From Salinarimonas sp046292825 (GTDB taxonomy: Bacteria; Pseudomonadota; Alphaproteobacteria; Rhizobiales; Beijerinckiaceae): DNA of 64,000 nucleotides. The notes under the pieces are model-generated. The model was not told the origin of the DNA. It ran no database searches and worked only from the letters and a program-made list of their open reading frames with translations. The stretch spans positions 59,704 to 123,703 of the forward strand of contig NZ_JBKBQG010000007.1 in assembly GCF_046292825.1 (NCBI RefSeq). Reading direction: 5' to 3'. Shown in pieces: positions 16,784 through 24,472 of this stretch. Made by a program: the position numbers and the translations under genes. Within the stretch, counting starts at the first letter, position 1. Each line of letters begins with the position of its first letter.

Positions 16784-17932
16784 ATGCCCGCCTATGCCCT
16801 TGCGGCACCGCGCCTCTTCGACGGCGAGGCGCTGCGCACGAACGCGACCGTGCTCGTCGAGGGCGGGCGCATCGTCGCGATCGGGGAGGCCGGCATCGAA
16901 GGCCCGGCGCCCTGCACGCGCCTGCCCGAGGGGAGCGTGCTCGCGCCGGGCTTCGTCGATCTCCAGGTCAATGGCGGTGGCGGCGTCCTCCTCAACGACG
17001 CGCCGACGGCGCGCGGCGCGCAGGCCATCGCCGAAGCCCATCGCGGCCACGGCACGACCGCGCTCCTCGCGACCCTGATCAGCGACGAGGAGGCGGTGCT
17101 CGATCGCCTCGTCGACGCCGCACCGGAGATCGCCCGCGTGCCCGGCATCGCCGGCTTTCACGTCGAGGGTCCCTTCTTCGCGCCCGCCCGCCGCGGTATC
17201 CACCGCGCCGAGGTGCTGCGGCCGCCCGGAGAGGCGGATTTCGCGCGCCTCGCCCGCCTCGCCGCGATCGCGCCGACGATCCTCACCCTCGCGCCCGAGC
17301 GCGTCGCCCCCGGCACGATCGCGCGCTTCGCGAGAAGCGGCGTGCGCGTCTTCCTCGGCCACACCGAGGCGGATGCGGACTGCGTCGCGCGCGCGGTCGC
17401 GGAGGGGGCGGTCGGCGCGACCCACCTGTTCAACGCGATGTCTCAGATCGGCCCCCGCGAGCCCGGGCTGGTGGGCGCCGTCCTCGACGATCCGCGCCTG
17501 TCCGCCGGCATCATCTGCGACGGGCTGCACGTCCATCCGGCCAATCTGCGGCTCGCCTACCGCACTATGGGCGCAAGGCGCCTCGCGCTCGTCAGCGACG
17601 CCATGCCCTCGGTCGGCTCGGCTTCGGGCGGGTTCGTGCTCCAGGGGCGGCCGATCCGCCTCGAGGGCGGCCGGCTCACCGGGCCGGACGGGACGCTCGC
17701 GGGCGCGCATCTCGGCATGGACGAGGCCGTGCGCAACGCCGTCGCGATGATGGGCGCGAGCCTCGCCGACGCGCTCGCCATGGCGACCGCCACGCCCGCG
17801 CGCCTCGCCGGCCTGGGAGAGGGCCGCGGGCGGATCGTGGAGGGCGGCCGCGCCGATCTCGTCGTGCTCGGGCCGGACCTCGCGTTGCACGAAACGCGCA
17901 TCGCCGAAGCGGATGGTCCCGCGAGCCCCTAG
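16784..17932 (+). CDS. nagA: N-acetylglucosamine-6-phosphate deacetylase
   Basis: Removes acetate from GlcNAc-6-phosphate in amino sugar and cell-wall recycling; cytoplasmic. Amidohydrolase-fold motifs are all present: GFVDLQVNGGGG (metal-site strand), GFHVEGPFF with the metal-binding Glu, GHTEAD, ATHLFNAM, DGLHVHP, and SDAMPSVGS with the catalytic Asp. 382 residues, normal. ATG at 16784. No nagB, nagK or transporter is adjacent, so the substrate supply route is not visible here. Confidence 0.93.
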   Translation: MPAYALAAPRLFDGEALRTNATVLVEGGRIVAIGEAGIEGPAPCTRLPEGSVLAPGFVDLQVNGGGGVLLNDAPTARGAQAIAEAHRGHGTTALLATLISDEEAVLDRLVDAAPEIARVPGIAGFHVEGPFFAPARRGIHRAEVLRPPGEADFARLARLAAIAPTILTLAPERVAPGTIARFARSGVRVFLGHTEADADCVARAVAEGAVGATHLFNAMSQIGPREPGLVGAVLDDPRLSAGIICDGLHVHPANLRLAYRTMGARRLALVSDAMPSVGSASGGFVLQGRPIRLEGGRLTGPDGTLAGAHLGMDEAVRNAVAMMGASLADALAMATATPARLAGLGEGRGRIVEGGRADLVVLGPDLALHETRIAEADGPASP

Positions 17933-17982
17933 ATCGCCGCCCGCGGGCCCGCCATTCATTGCGCATTCAGTCGATCTGCGGC

Positions 17983-18318
17983 ATGAACGGCCTCATGGCA
18001 CGCCATCTCGCCCTTCTCCCCGCGCTCGCGATTCTCGCGCTTCTCTCGGGCCTCCCGCTCGGGTCCGCGAGCGCGGTCGCGCAGGCCTGCCTGTCGCCGG
18101 GGGAGACGCGGGAGGTGGTGGCCTCGGGCGCGGTGGTGCCGGCGCACGCCGCGATGCGCGCGGCGGAGGCGGCCGTGCCCGGCGGCCAGGCGACGCAGGT
18201 CGATCTCTGCGGCGCGCCGGGCTCCTACGTCTACCGGATCGCGGCGCTGACCCGCGACGGGAGCTTCGTGACCGTCGTGGTCGACGCGCGCTCGGGACAG
18301 GTGGTCTCCGCGCGCTGA
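17983..18318 (+). CDS. PepSY-domain-like exported protein
   Basis: 111-residue protein with a signal peptide (LALLPALAILALLSGLPLG, cleavage probably after AVAQA) and a short C-terminal PepSY-like domain ending in YVYRIAALTRDGSFVTVVVDARSGQVV. PepSY proteins encoded with PhoP/PhoQ-like systems are thought to modulate proteases or sense envelope state. It ends 18 bases before a response regulator gene, which supports a single operon. Start could be the ATG at 17983 or the one at 17995; neither has a strong ribosome-binding site. Confidence 0.7.
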   Translation: MNGLMARHLALLPALAILALLSGLPLGSASAVAQACLSPGETREVVASGAVVPAHAAMRAAEAAVPGGQATQVDLCGAPGSYVYRIAALTRDGSFVTVVVDARSGQVVSAR

Positions 18319-18336
18319 ACGGGGGAGGGGATCAAC

Positions 18337-18996
18337 GTGCGCCTGCTCGTCGTCGAGGACGATGCCTCGCTCAACCGCCAGATCGTCGCCGCGCTCGAGG
18401 ATTCCGGCTACGTCGTCGACAAGGCCTTCGACGGCGAGGAGGGCCAGTTCCTCGGCGAGACCGAGCCCTACGATTGCGTGATCCTCGATCTCGGCCTGCC
18501 GAAGACCGACGGGGTCTCCGTGCTCTCCGCCTGGCGCCGGGCCGGGCGCGTGATGCCCGTCCTCATCCTCACCGCGCGCGACCGCTGGAGCGACAAGGTG
18601 CAGGGCTTCGACGCGGGCGCGGACGACTACGTGACGAAGCCCTTCCACGTCGAGGAGCTGATGGCGCGGGTGCGCGCGCTCCTGCGCCGGGCGGCGGGCC
18701 ACGCCAGCGCCGAGATCGCGGTCGGACCCGTGACGCTCGACACGCGCTCGGGCCGCGTCCTCGTCGAGGGCGTGCCGGTGAAGCTGACGAGCCACGAATA
18801 CCGGCTTCTCGCCTATCTCATCCACCACAAGGGCCGCATCGTCTCGCGCGCCGAGCTCACAGAGCATCTCTACGACCAGGATTTCGATCGCGATTCGAAC
18901 ACGATCGAGGTCTTCGTCGGGCGGCTGCGCAAGAAGCTCGGCGTGGACGTCATCAAGACCATGCGCGGCCTCGGCTATCTGATCGAGGCGCCGTGA
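18337..18996 (+). CDS. OmpR/PhoP-type response regulator
   Basis: DNA-binding response regulator. Receiver domain 1-115 with the acidic pair at 8-9, phospho-accepting Asp51 in VILDLGLPKTDG, Thr79 in ILTARD and Lys101 in YVTKPF. Winged-helix domain from about 125, with KLTSHEYRLLAYLIHHKGRIVSR and VFVGRLRKKLG recognition elements. 219 residues. GTG start at 18337 preceded by GGGGGAGGGG. Its stop overlaps the kinase start by GTGA, so the pair is translationally coupled. Closest named relatives are PhoP/FeuP/QseB; the signal sensed is unknown. Confidence 0.93.
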   Translation: MRLLVVEDDASLNRQIVAALEDSGYVVDKAFDGEEGQFLGETEPYDCVILDLGLPKTDGVSVLSAWRRAGRVMPVLILTARDRWSDKVQGFDAGADDYVTKPFHVEELMARVRALLRRAAGHASAEIAVGPVTLDTRSGRVLVEGVPVKLTSHEYRLLAYLIHHKGRIVSRAELTEHLYDQDFDRDSNTIEVFVGRLRKKLGVDVIKTMRGLGYLIEAP

Positions 18997-20438
18997 GCGG
19001 CGAGGCGAAGCCGGCCCCGGCTCCGGCCCCGCCGCGCGAGGCGCCGCGCGAGGCTGCGTCCGAGGCGCCGCCGCGGGCGCGCGGGCCGCTCGCCTCCCGC
19101 TCGATCGCGGTGCGGCTCGCCGCCTCGGCTCTGTTCTGGTCCTTCCTGATCCTCCTCGTCGCCGGCGCCACCCTCGTCGCGCTCTATCGCGATTCGACCG
19201 AGCGCGGCTTCGACCAGCGCCTCCTCGTCCACGCGACGACGCTCGGCAGCCAGGTCGCGACCGGGCGCACCACGCTCGCGGGGGGCGATCCGCTCTTCGA
19301 ATTGCCGTTCTCCGGCTGGTACTGGCAGATCGGGACGCCCGAGGCCGCATTGCGCGACCTCGTCACCTCGCGCTCCCTCGTCGGAGCCGCGCTGCCCTGG
19401 CTCGCGGGACCGGGTGCGGAGCCCGGCGAGGTGCGCACCGGCTATGTCGAAGGGCCCGACGGCACGCGCCTGCGCGCGCTCGAGCGCGGCTTCACCGCCG
19501 AGGGCGAGCGCTTCGCCGTGCTCGTCGCGGCCCCCGCCGACGAGATCGCCGACGACACGCGCCGCTTCACCATCGCGCTCGCGATCACCTTCGCCGCGCT
19601 CGGCCTGGCGCTGGGGCTCTCGACCCTCCTGCAGATCCGCTTCGGCCTGCGTCCGCTCGCCCGCCTGCGCGCCGGCGTCGTCGCGATCCGCCGCGGCGAG
19701 GCGGACCGGATCGCGGGCGACTATCCCCACGACGTCGCGCCGCTCGCGGGCGAGATCAACCTCCTGATCGGCTCGAACCGCGACATCCTCGAGCGGGCGC
19801 GCACCCAGGTCGGCAATCTCGCGCACGCGCTCAAGACGCCGCTCTCCGTCGTCATGAACGAGGCGCGCTCCCATCCCGGCCCCCTCGCCGACACCGTGCG
19901 CGCCGAGGCCGAGACGATGAGCCGGCAGATCACCTATTATCTCGACCGCGCGCGCGCGGCCGCGCAGGTCGGCACGCTCGGCACCATGACCGAGATCGAG
20001 CCCGTCGCCGCCTCGCTGATGCGCGCCTTCGCCAAGATCCATGCCGGGCGCGGCCTCGATCTCGCGCTCGAGGTGCCCGACGAGCTGCGCTTCCGCGGCG
20101 AGAAGCAGGATCTCGAGGAGATGCTCGGCAACCTCCTCGACAACGCGGCCAAATGGGCGACGGGCTGCGTGCGCGTCACGGCGCAGGCGGCGGGCGACGC
20201 CGAGCGCCCGCGCGTCCTGATCCGCGTCGAGGACGACGGGCCGGGCGTCCCCGCCGAGCAGCGCGCGGCGATGATCGAGCGCGGCCGCCGCCTCGACGAG
20301 ACGAAGCCCGGCTCCGGCCTCGGCCTCTCGATCGTCGCCGATCTCGCCGCCCTCTATCGCGGCACCCTCGTCCTCGGCGACAGCCCGCTCGGCGGCCTCT
20401 CCGCGACGCTCGACCTGCCGGGCGACGGGGGCCGCTGA
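18993..20438 (+). CDS. sensor histidine kinase (PhoQ/FeuQ-like)
   Basis: Membrane sensor kinase partner of the preceding regulator. Residues 1-35 are a Pro/Ala-rich cytoplasmic tail; membrane helices at about 41-66 and 191-214 enclose a periplasmic sensor of about 125 residues. A HAMP-like linker is followed by the H-box NLAHALKTPLSVV with phospho-accepting His278, then N-box LGNLLDNAAKWA, G1 VEDDGPGVP and G2 GSGLGLSIV. 481 residues. The start is a GTG that overlaps the regulator stop by 4 bases. The HALKTPLS form of the H-box is typical of the PhoQ-type group in alphaproteobacteria. Confidence 0.92.
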   Translation: MSGEAKPAPAPAPPREAPREAASEAPPRARGPLASRSIAVRLAASALFWSFLILLVAGATLVALYRDSTERGFDQRLLVHATTLGSQVATGRTTLAGGDPLFELPFSGWYWQIGTPEAALRDLVTSRSLVGAALPWLAGPGAEPGEVRTGYVEGPDGTRLRALERGFTAEGERFAVLVAAPADEIADDTRRFTIALAITFAALGLALGLSTLLQIRFGLRPLARLRAGVVAIRRGEADRIAGDYPHDVAPLAGEINLLIGSNRDILERARTQVGNLAHALKTPLSVVMNEARSHPGPLADTVRAEAETMSRQITYYLDRARAAAQVGTLGTMTEIEPVAASLMRAFAKIHAGRGLDLALEVPDELRFRGEKQDLEEMLGNLLDNAAKWATGCVRVTAQAAGDAERPRVLIRVEDDGPGVPAEQRAAMIERGRRLDETKPGSGLGLSIVADLAALYRGTLVLGDSPLGGLSATLDLPGDGGR

Positions 20439-20554
20439 GGGCGACGTGCGCGCTTGCCATCCGGGCGCGTGCTTGCCATGAACGGAGCCACAGCGCCGGC
20501 CGCTTTCGCGCGATTCTCCCGCGGATGCACGGCGGCGCCGCGAAGGAGCCCCGC

Positions 20555-20809
20555 ATGTCGCGGATCTTGGGCGGCTCGCCGGCCGCGACGATCGTCAAGC
20601 TCGTATTCCTCTCGCTCCTCGTGGGCGCCTTCATGTCGCTGCTCGGGCTCACCCCCGAGACGCTGATCGCGCGCGCGGTGGCGCTCGCGCAGGGCCTCTG
20701 GGACGCGGGCTTCGACGCCGTGCACACGCTCCTGCGCTGGCTCCTCTACGGCGCGGTGCTGGTGGTGCCGCTCTGGCTCCTGTCGCGGCTGTTCGGGGCG
20801 CGCCGTTGA
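20555..20809 (+). CDS. DUF6460-like small membrane protein
   Basis: 84-residue protein with two predicted membrane helices (about 12-32 and 57-80) separated by TPETLIARAVALAQGLWDAG. The opening SPAATIVKLVFLSLLVGAFMSLLG fits the DUF6460 family of Hyphomicrobiales; assignment is from memory. Function unknown. ATG at 20555 with GAAGGAG seven bases upstream. Its stop overlaps the MATE gene start (TTGA), suggesting co-translation. Confidence 0.7.
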   Translation: MSRILGGSPAATIVKLVFLSLLVGAFMSLLGLTPETLIARAVALAQGLWDAGFDAVHTLLRWLLYGAVLVVPLWLLSRLFGARR

Positions 20810-22185
20810 GCGCGGTGGCGCCCGCCGCGACGCCGCCGGAGGTCTCCCACCGCCGCATGTTCGCGATCGCGGTGCCGATGATGCTCTCGCACATCACGGT
20901 GCCGCTGCTCGGCCTCGTCGACGCGACCGTGATCGGGCGCCTGGGAGACGCGGCGCTGCTCGGCGCGGTGGCGCTCGGCGCCGTCGTGTTCAACACGATC
21001 TTCTGGACCTTCGGTGCTTTGCGCATGGGCACCGCCGGGATCACCGCGCAGGCGGTGGGCGCGCGGGACGCGAAGGCCGTGTCCGAGACGCTCGCGCGCG
21101 CGCTCCTCGTCGGCACCGCGATCGGCCTCGTCCTCGTCGTCCTGCAGGGGCCGATCGCCTGGGCGGCCTTCGCGGCGCTCGGCGCCTCCGACGCCGTGAA
21201 CGCGGCGCTCGCCGAATATTTCGCGATCCGCATCTGGGTCGCGCCGGTGACGCTCGCCAATTACGCGCTTCTCGGGACGCTGACGGGACGGGGGCGGACC
21301 GATCTCGGCTTTCTCGTCCAGGTCGTGCAGAACGTCCTGAACATCGCGCTCACGATCGCCTTCGTCGTCGGTCTCGAGATGGGCGTGGGCGGGGCCGCGC
21401 TCGGCACCGCGCTCGCGGAGGTTGTCGGGCTCGGGCTCGGCCTCGCGGTGGTGCTGCGGCTCGGCGACAACCCGTTCAGGGTCTCGCGCGCGGCGCTCCT
21501 CGACCGGCCGGCGCTCGCGCGGATGACGGCCGTGAACGGCGACATCATGCTGCGGACCGTGGCGCTCGGGGCGGCCTTCCTCCTCTTCAACGCCATGGGC
21601 GCGCGGGTGGGGGACGAGACGCTCGCGGCCAATGCCGTCCTCCTCAACATGTTCCTGCTCGGCGGCTATTTCCTCGACGGCTTCGCCACCGCCGCCGAGG
21701 CGATCTGCGGTCAGGCCTACGGCGCGCGGCGGGCGCGGGACTTCCGCCGGGCGGCGGGCCTCGCGATCCTGTGGGCGCACGTCTTCGGAGCGGGCATCAG
21801 CCTCGCCTTCCTCGTCGGCGGCACGGCCTTCGTCGACTTCGTCTCGACCGATCCGGGGGTGCGCGAGACCGCGCGCCTCTACATCGTCTTCGCGGCGCTC
21901 ACCCCGCTCGCGGGCGCGCTCGCCTTCGCCCATGACGGGATCTATATCGGCGCGACCTGGACGCGGGCTCTGCGCAACCTGATGCTCGCCGCCTTCGCCG
22001 CCTATCTCGTCGTCCTCCTCGCCGCGCAGGGGCTCGGCAATACGGGGCTGTGGATCGCCTTTCTGGTCTTCCTCCTCGCCCGCGGCATCGGCCAGCAGAT
22101 CGCCTTCCCCGCGCTGGCGAGGCGCCACATTCCGCTCGACGAAGCCGAGGCGGTTCCCGCGAACGGCGTCGCCGAGCGGAAATGA
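20806..22185 (+). CDS. MATE family efflux transporter (DinF-like)
   Basis: Inner-membrane multidrug/toxin exporter, probably driven by H+ or Na+. Twelve hydrophobic segments in two similar halves; the first carries IAVPMMLSHITVPLLGLVDATVIG and later FGALRMGTAGITAQAVG, as in the DinF branch. 459 residues. The annotated start is a TTG at 20806 that overlaps the upstream stop; GTG at 20815 is an alternative. Substrate unknown. Confidence 0.88.
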   Translation: MSAVAPAATPPEVSHRRMFAIAVPMMLSHITVPLLGLVDATVIGRLGDAALLGAVALGAVVFNTIFWTFGALRMGTAGITAQAVGARDAKAVSETLARALLVGTAIGLVLVVLQGPIAWAAFAALGASDAVNAALAEYFAIRIWVAPVTLANYALLGTLTGRGRTDLGFLVQVVQNVLNIALTIAFVVGLEMGVGGAALGTALAEVVGLGLGLAVVLRLGDNPFRVSRAALLDRPALARMTAVNGDIMLRTVALGAAFLLFNAMGARVGDETLAANAVLLNMFLLGGYFLDGFATAAEAICGQAYGARRARDFRRAAGLAILWAHVFGAGISLAFLVGGTAFVDFVSTDPGVRETARLYIVFAALTPLAGALAFAHDGIYIGATWTRALRNLMLAAFAAYLVVLLAAQGLGNTGLWIAFLVFLLARGIGQQIAFPALARRHIPLDEAEAVPANGVAERK

Positions 22186-22408
22186 AATTCATTCGCATAC
22201 TTCGGAATACGAAATAGAATTTGAGTGTCCCAGCGCCTCTGCCCGGGCGCGCCTCTCGTTTTTGCGGGTGCGATTAACCTAGTTCGTTACCGCGATCCCG
22301 GCGAACTGCTAGAAGCGTCTGCGATGCATCTGTCGGCGATCGCGCCAGATCGTCCGGCGGAGGAGAAGCGCAACCGATTCGACAAGAGCATCGAGGGGTT
22401 CTACCTCC

Positions 22409-22765
22409 ATGACAGATCTCGCTGCCGCACCGACGCGGGCCCGTTCGTGCGCCCTCGCCGCAGACGAGGCGCGCGCGCCCGGCGTGCGAGGGCACCGGCC
22501 CGGCCCGCTTCTGGCGATGCTGGAGGAGACCCTGCGCAATCTCGACGCGGAGCACCGCGCGCGCCTCGACCAGGCCCGGCTCTCCGCGCGCGATCCCGCG
22601 CTCGGGGCGGGCATCGCGGCACGCCTCGCGCGCCGCCACGCCGAGCGCCGCGCGCCCTATCTCGACGCGATCGGCCGCCTGAGCGCGGCTTCGGGCGAGG
22701 CCCGCGGCGGAGAGAAATCTCCCACCGTGCGGCGCGAATTCGACAGACCCTTTTCTTGCCGGTGA
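22409..22765 (+). CDS. hypothetical protein, uncertain
   Basis: 118-residue open frame with ATG at 22409 and GAGGGG about 11 bases upstream. The middle is a plausible charged helix pair (LLAMLEETLRNLDAEHRARLDQA, then ARLARRHAERRAPYLDAIGRL); the ends are low complexity. No family recognised. It follows 223 bases after the MATE gene; that gap is unusually A/T-rich near 22186-22230 and holds no other gene I can support. May be real or may be a chance frame in GC-rich DNA. Confidence 0.4.
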   Translation: MTDLAAAPTRARSCALAADEARAPGVRGHRPGPLLAMLEETLRNLDAEHRARLDQARLSARDPALGAGIAARLARRHAERRAPYLDAIGRLSAASGEARGGEKSPTVRREFDRPFSCR

Positions 22766-22809
22766 CGGCATGCGCGACGATTCTGGCCGGGACGACCGGG
22801 GGAGAGTCC

Positions 22810-22923
22810 ATGCCCGCGACATACGTACCGATCCGGATGCCGTGCCGGCGACGCCGCGGCGGCCCGGAGATTGCTTCGAGCGTCCGGTGCACGGGGAGCC
22901 GGGGGACGGGTCGGAGGCCATGA
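22810..22923 (+). CDS. possible 37-residue arginine-rich leader peptide
   Basis: Short frame beginning at an ATG with a strong GGGGGAG six bases upstream and ending in a TGA that overlaps the ATG of the next gene (ATGA at 22920-22923). The product is rich in Arg and Cys (MPCRRRRGG in the middle, ending GRRP). The good ribosome-binding site and the stop/start overlap suggest a coupled leader, but the peptide itself has no recognisable domain. Confidence 0.35.
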   Translation: MPATYVPIRMPCRRRRGGPEIASSVRCTGSRGTGRRP

Positions 22924-23114
22924 CGCAGAGCTACGTCATCGAGGTGGGCGACGAATCCGCGGGGCTCGTCGTCGCCGAGCGCGGCGGATACCGCTTCTTC
23001 GCGAGCCGCGACCGCTTCGCGCGGCTCGAGGGCCGCGTCTTCGCCACCCCGCAGGCCGCCGAGCGGGCGGCCAATGACGAGGCGCGGCGCAAGAAGGCGG
23101 TGGCGCGCGGTTGA
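22920..23114 (+). CDS. small hypothetical protein
   Basis: 64-residue protein of unknown function with a compact alpha/beta look: MTQSYVIEVGDESAGLVVAE as two strands, RFFASRDRFARLEGRVF, then a C-terminal helix (TPQAAERAANDEARRKKA). Similar short proteins occur widely in Hyphomicrobiales (from memory). The ATG at 22920 has GGAGG just upstream. Stands alone before the L,D-transpeptidase gene. Confidence 0.7.
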   Translation: MTQSYVIEVGDESAGLVVAERGGYRFFASRDRFARLEGRVFATPQAAERAANDEARRKKAVARG

Positions 23115-23299
23115 GCAGGGTGCCCGCTGAGGTGGCGCGGATTCGGCCGCCGCCGCTGTTGCGCCGCAGCAACAAGCGCACGGATGCTCACGCAGCCGGG
23201 AACGCGCGCCCCCGTCCGGTCATATTCACGTGAGGTGGCTGTCCGGAAGCGGCCTGGGCCGTTATCCGTTCAAAGCCCGATTGCGTGGAGATTTTCCAA

Positions 23300-23992
23300 G
23301 TGAGCTTCCCCGAGACCCTGACGCGCCGTGCCGTTCTCGTCGGCGCGGGCCTTCTTCTCGGCGCCTGCACCCCGGTCGCCCGCCGGGCGGCCGAGGCGCC
23401 GTCGCTCGCCCCGCCCATTCCGGCGGACATTCTCGAGATGTATGCCGCGCTGCCCGGCGAGGAATTCCCGCTGCCGGCGATCGACCCCTCGATCGTCGAG
23501 CCGCAATTCTGGCGGCGGGTGGTGAGCGATCCGACCGGCGAGCCCGAGGGCACGATCACGGTCGATACGGACGACCGCTTCCTCTACCTGTCGCTCGAGG
23601 GCGGGCGGGCGGTGCGCTACGGCATCGGCGTCGGCCAGGAGGGCCTCGCCTTCACCGGCACGGCCATCGTCGCGCGCAAGGCGGCCTGGCCGCGCTGGAC
23701 GCCGACCCAGAACATGATCCGCCGCGATCCCGAGCGCAACGCGCCCTGGGCCGGCGGCATGCCCGGCGGCCTGGAGAATCCGCTCGGCGCCCGCGCGCTC
23801 TACCTCTATCGCAACGGCCGCGACACGCTCTACCGCCTGCACGGCACGAACGAGCCCTGGTCGATCGGTCAGGCGGTCTCCTCGGGCTGCATTCGGCTCC
23901 TCAACCAGGACATCATCGACCTCTACCGCCGCACCCCCATCGGCACGCGCGTCGTGGTGCGCGAGCATCGGGGGAGGGGGCTCGTCGGGTAA
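23300..23992 (+). CDS. L,D-transpeptidase (YkuD) lipoprotein
   Basis: Periplasmic enzyme that forms 3-3 peptidoglycan cross-links or attaches proteins to peptidoglycan. A short export signal (RRAVLVGAGLLL) ends in the lipobox LGAC, so it is probably anchored by lipid at that Cys. The YkuD domain has the conserved HGTNEP and the catalytic SSGCIRL (Cys in the second). GTG at 23300 is preferred because GGAG lies nine bases upstream; another GTG at 23285 would add five residues. 230 residues. Followed by the triple family C palindrome array and convergent ppsA. Confidence 0.88.
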   Translation: MSFPETLTRRAVLVGAGLLLGACTPVARRAAEAPSLAPPIPADILEMYAALPGEEFPLPAIDPSIVEPQFWRRVVSDPTGEPEGTITVDTDDRFLYLSLEGGRAVRYGIGVGQEGLAFTGTAIVARKAAWPRWTPTQNMIRRDPERNAPWAGGMPGGLENPLGARALYLYRNGRDTLYRLHGTNEPWSIGQAVSSGCIRLLNQDIIDLYRRTPIGTRVVVREHRGRGLVG

Positions 23993-24018
23993 GGGGCGGG
24001 GAATTCCTCCCGAAGGAA

Positions 24019-24162
24019 TCCCTCCCCGTAGGGGAGGGTGGCCCCTGAGCGGAGCGAAGGGGTCGGGTGGGGCCCGAGGTTTGAGGATGATCTCCACCCG
24101 GGCCCCACCCGGCCTTTCTCGGCTCACGCCTCGCAAGTCCACCCTCCCCTACGGGGAGGGAT
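24019..24162. repeat. palindromic repeat family C, array unit 1
   Basis: About 144 bases running from TCCCTCCCCGTAGGGGAGGG to its inverse CCCTCCCCTACGGGGAGGGA, with inner stems GTGGGGCCC and GGGCCCCAC that also pair. First of three units filling the 467-base gap between the L,D-transpeptidase and ppsA genes. Confidence 0.9.
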
Positions 24163-24175
24163 GGGCGCTCGACCT

Positions 24176-24318
24176 TCCTCCCCGTAGGGGAGGGTGGCCC
24201 CTGAGCGGAGCGACGGGGTCGGGTGGGGCCCGTGGTTCGGAGGATATTCTCGACCCGGGCCCCACCCGGCCTTTCTCGGCTTCGCCTCGCAAGTCCACCC
24301 TCCCCTACGGGGAGGGAT
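24176..24318. repeat. palindromic repeat family C, array unit 2
   Basis: Second unit, nearly identical to the first, separated from it by 13 bases (GGGCGCTCGAC-like spacer). Same orientation as units 1 and 3. Confidence 0.9.
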
Positions 24319-24330
24319 GGGCGCTCGACA

Positions 24331-24472
24331 TCCCTCCCCGGGGGGAGGGTGGCCCCTGAGCGGAGCGAAGGGGTTGGGTGTGCCCCGAGGGTTGAAGGAT
24401 ATTCTCGACCCGGGCCCCACCCGGCCTTTCTCGGCTGCGCCTCGCAAGTCCACCCTCCCCTACGGGGAGGGA
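24331..24472. repeat. palindromic repeat family C, array unit 3
   Basis: Third unit. Its last 13 bases lie inside the ppsA reading frame and supply the ppsA stop codon (TAG, complement of CTA at 24460-24462). Its left outer arm is changed (CCCCGGGGGG in place of CCCCGTAGGG). Confidence 0.9.

Noticed and set aside
24019..24472. CRISPR-like array
   Set aside because: Units are 140 bases, palindromic throughout, with nearly identical spacers; no cas genes.
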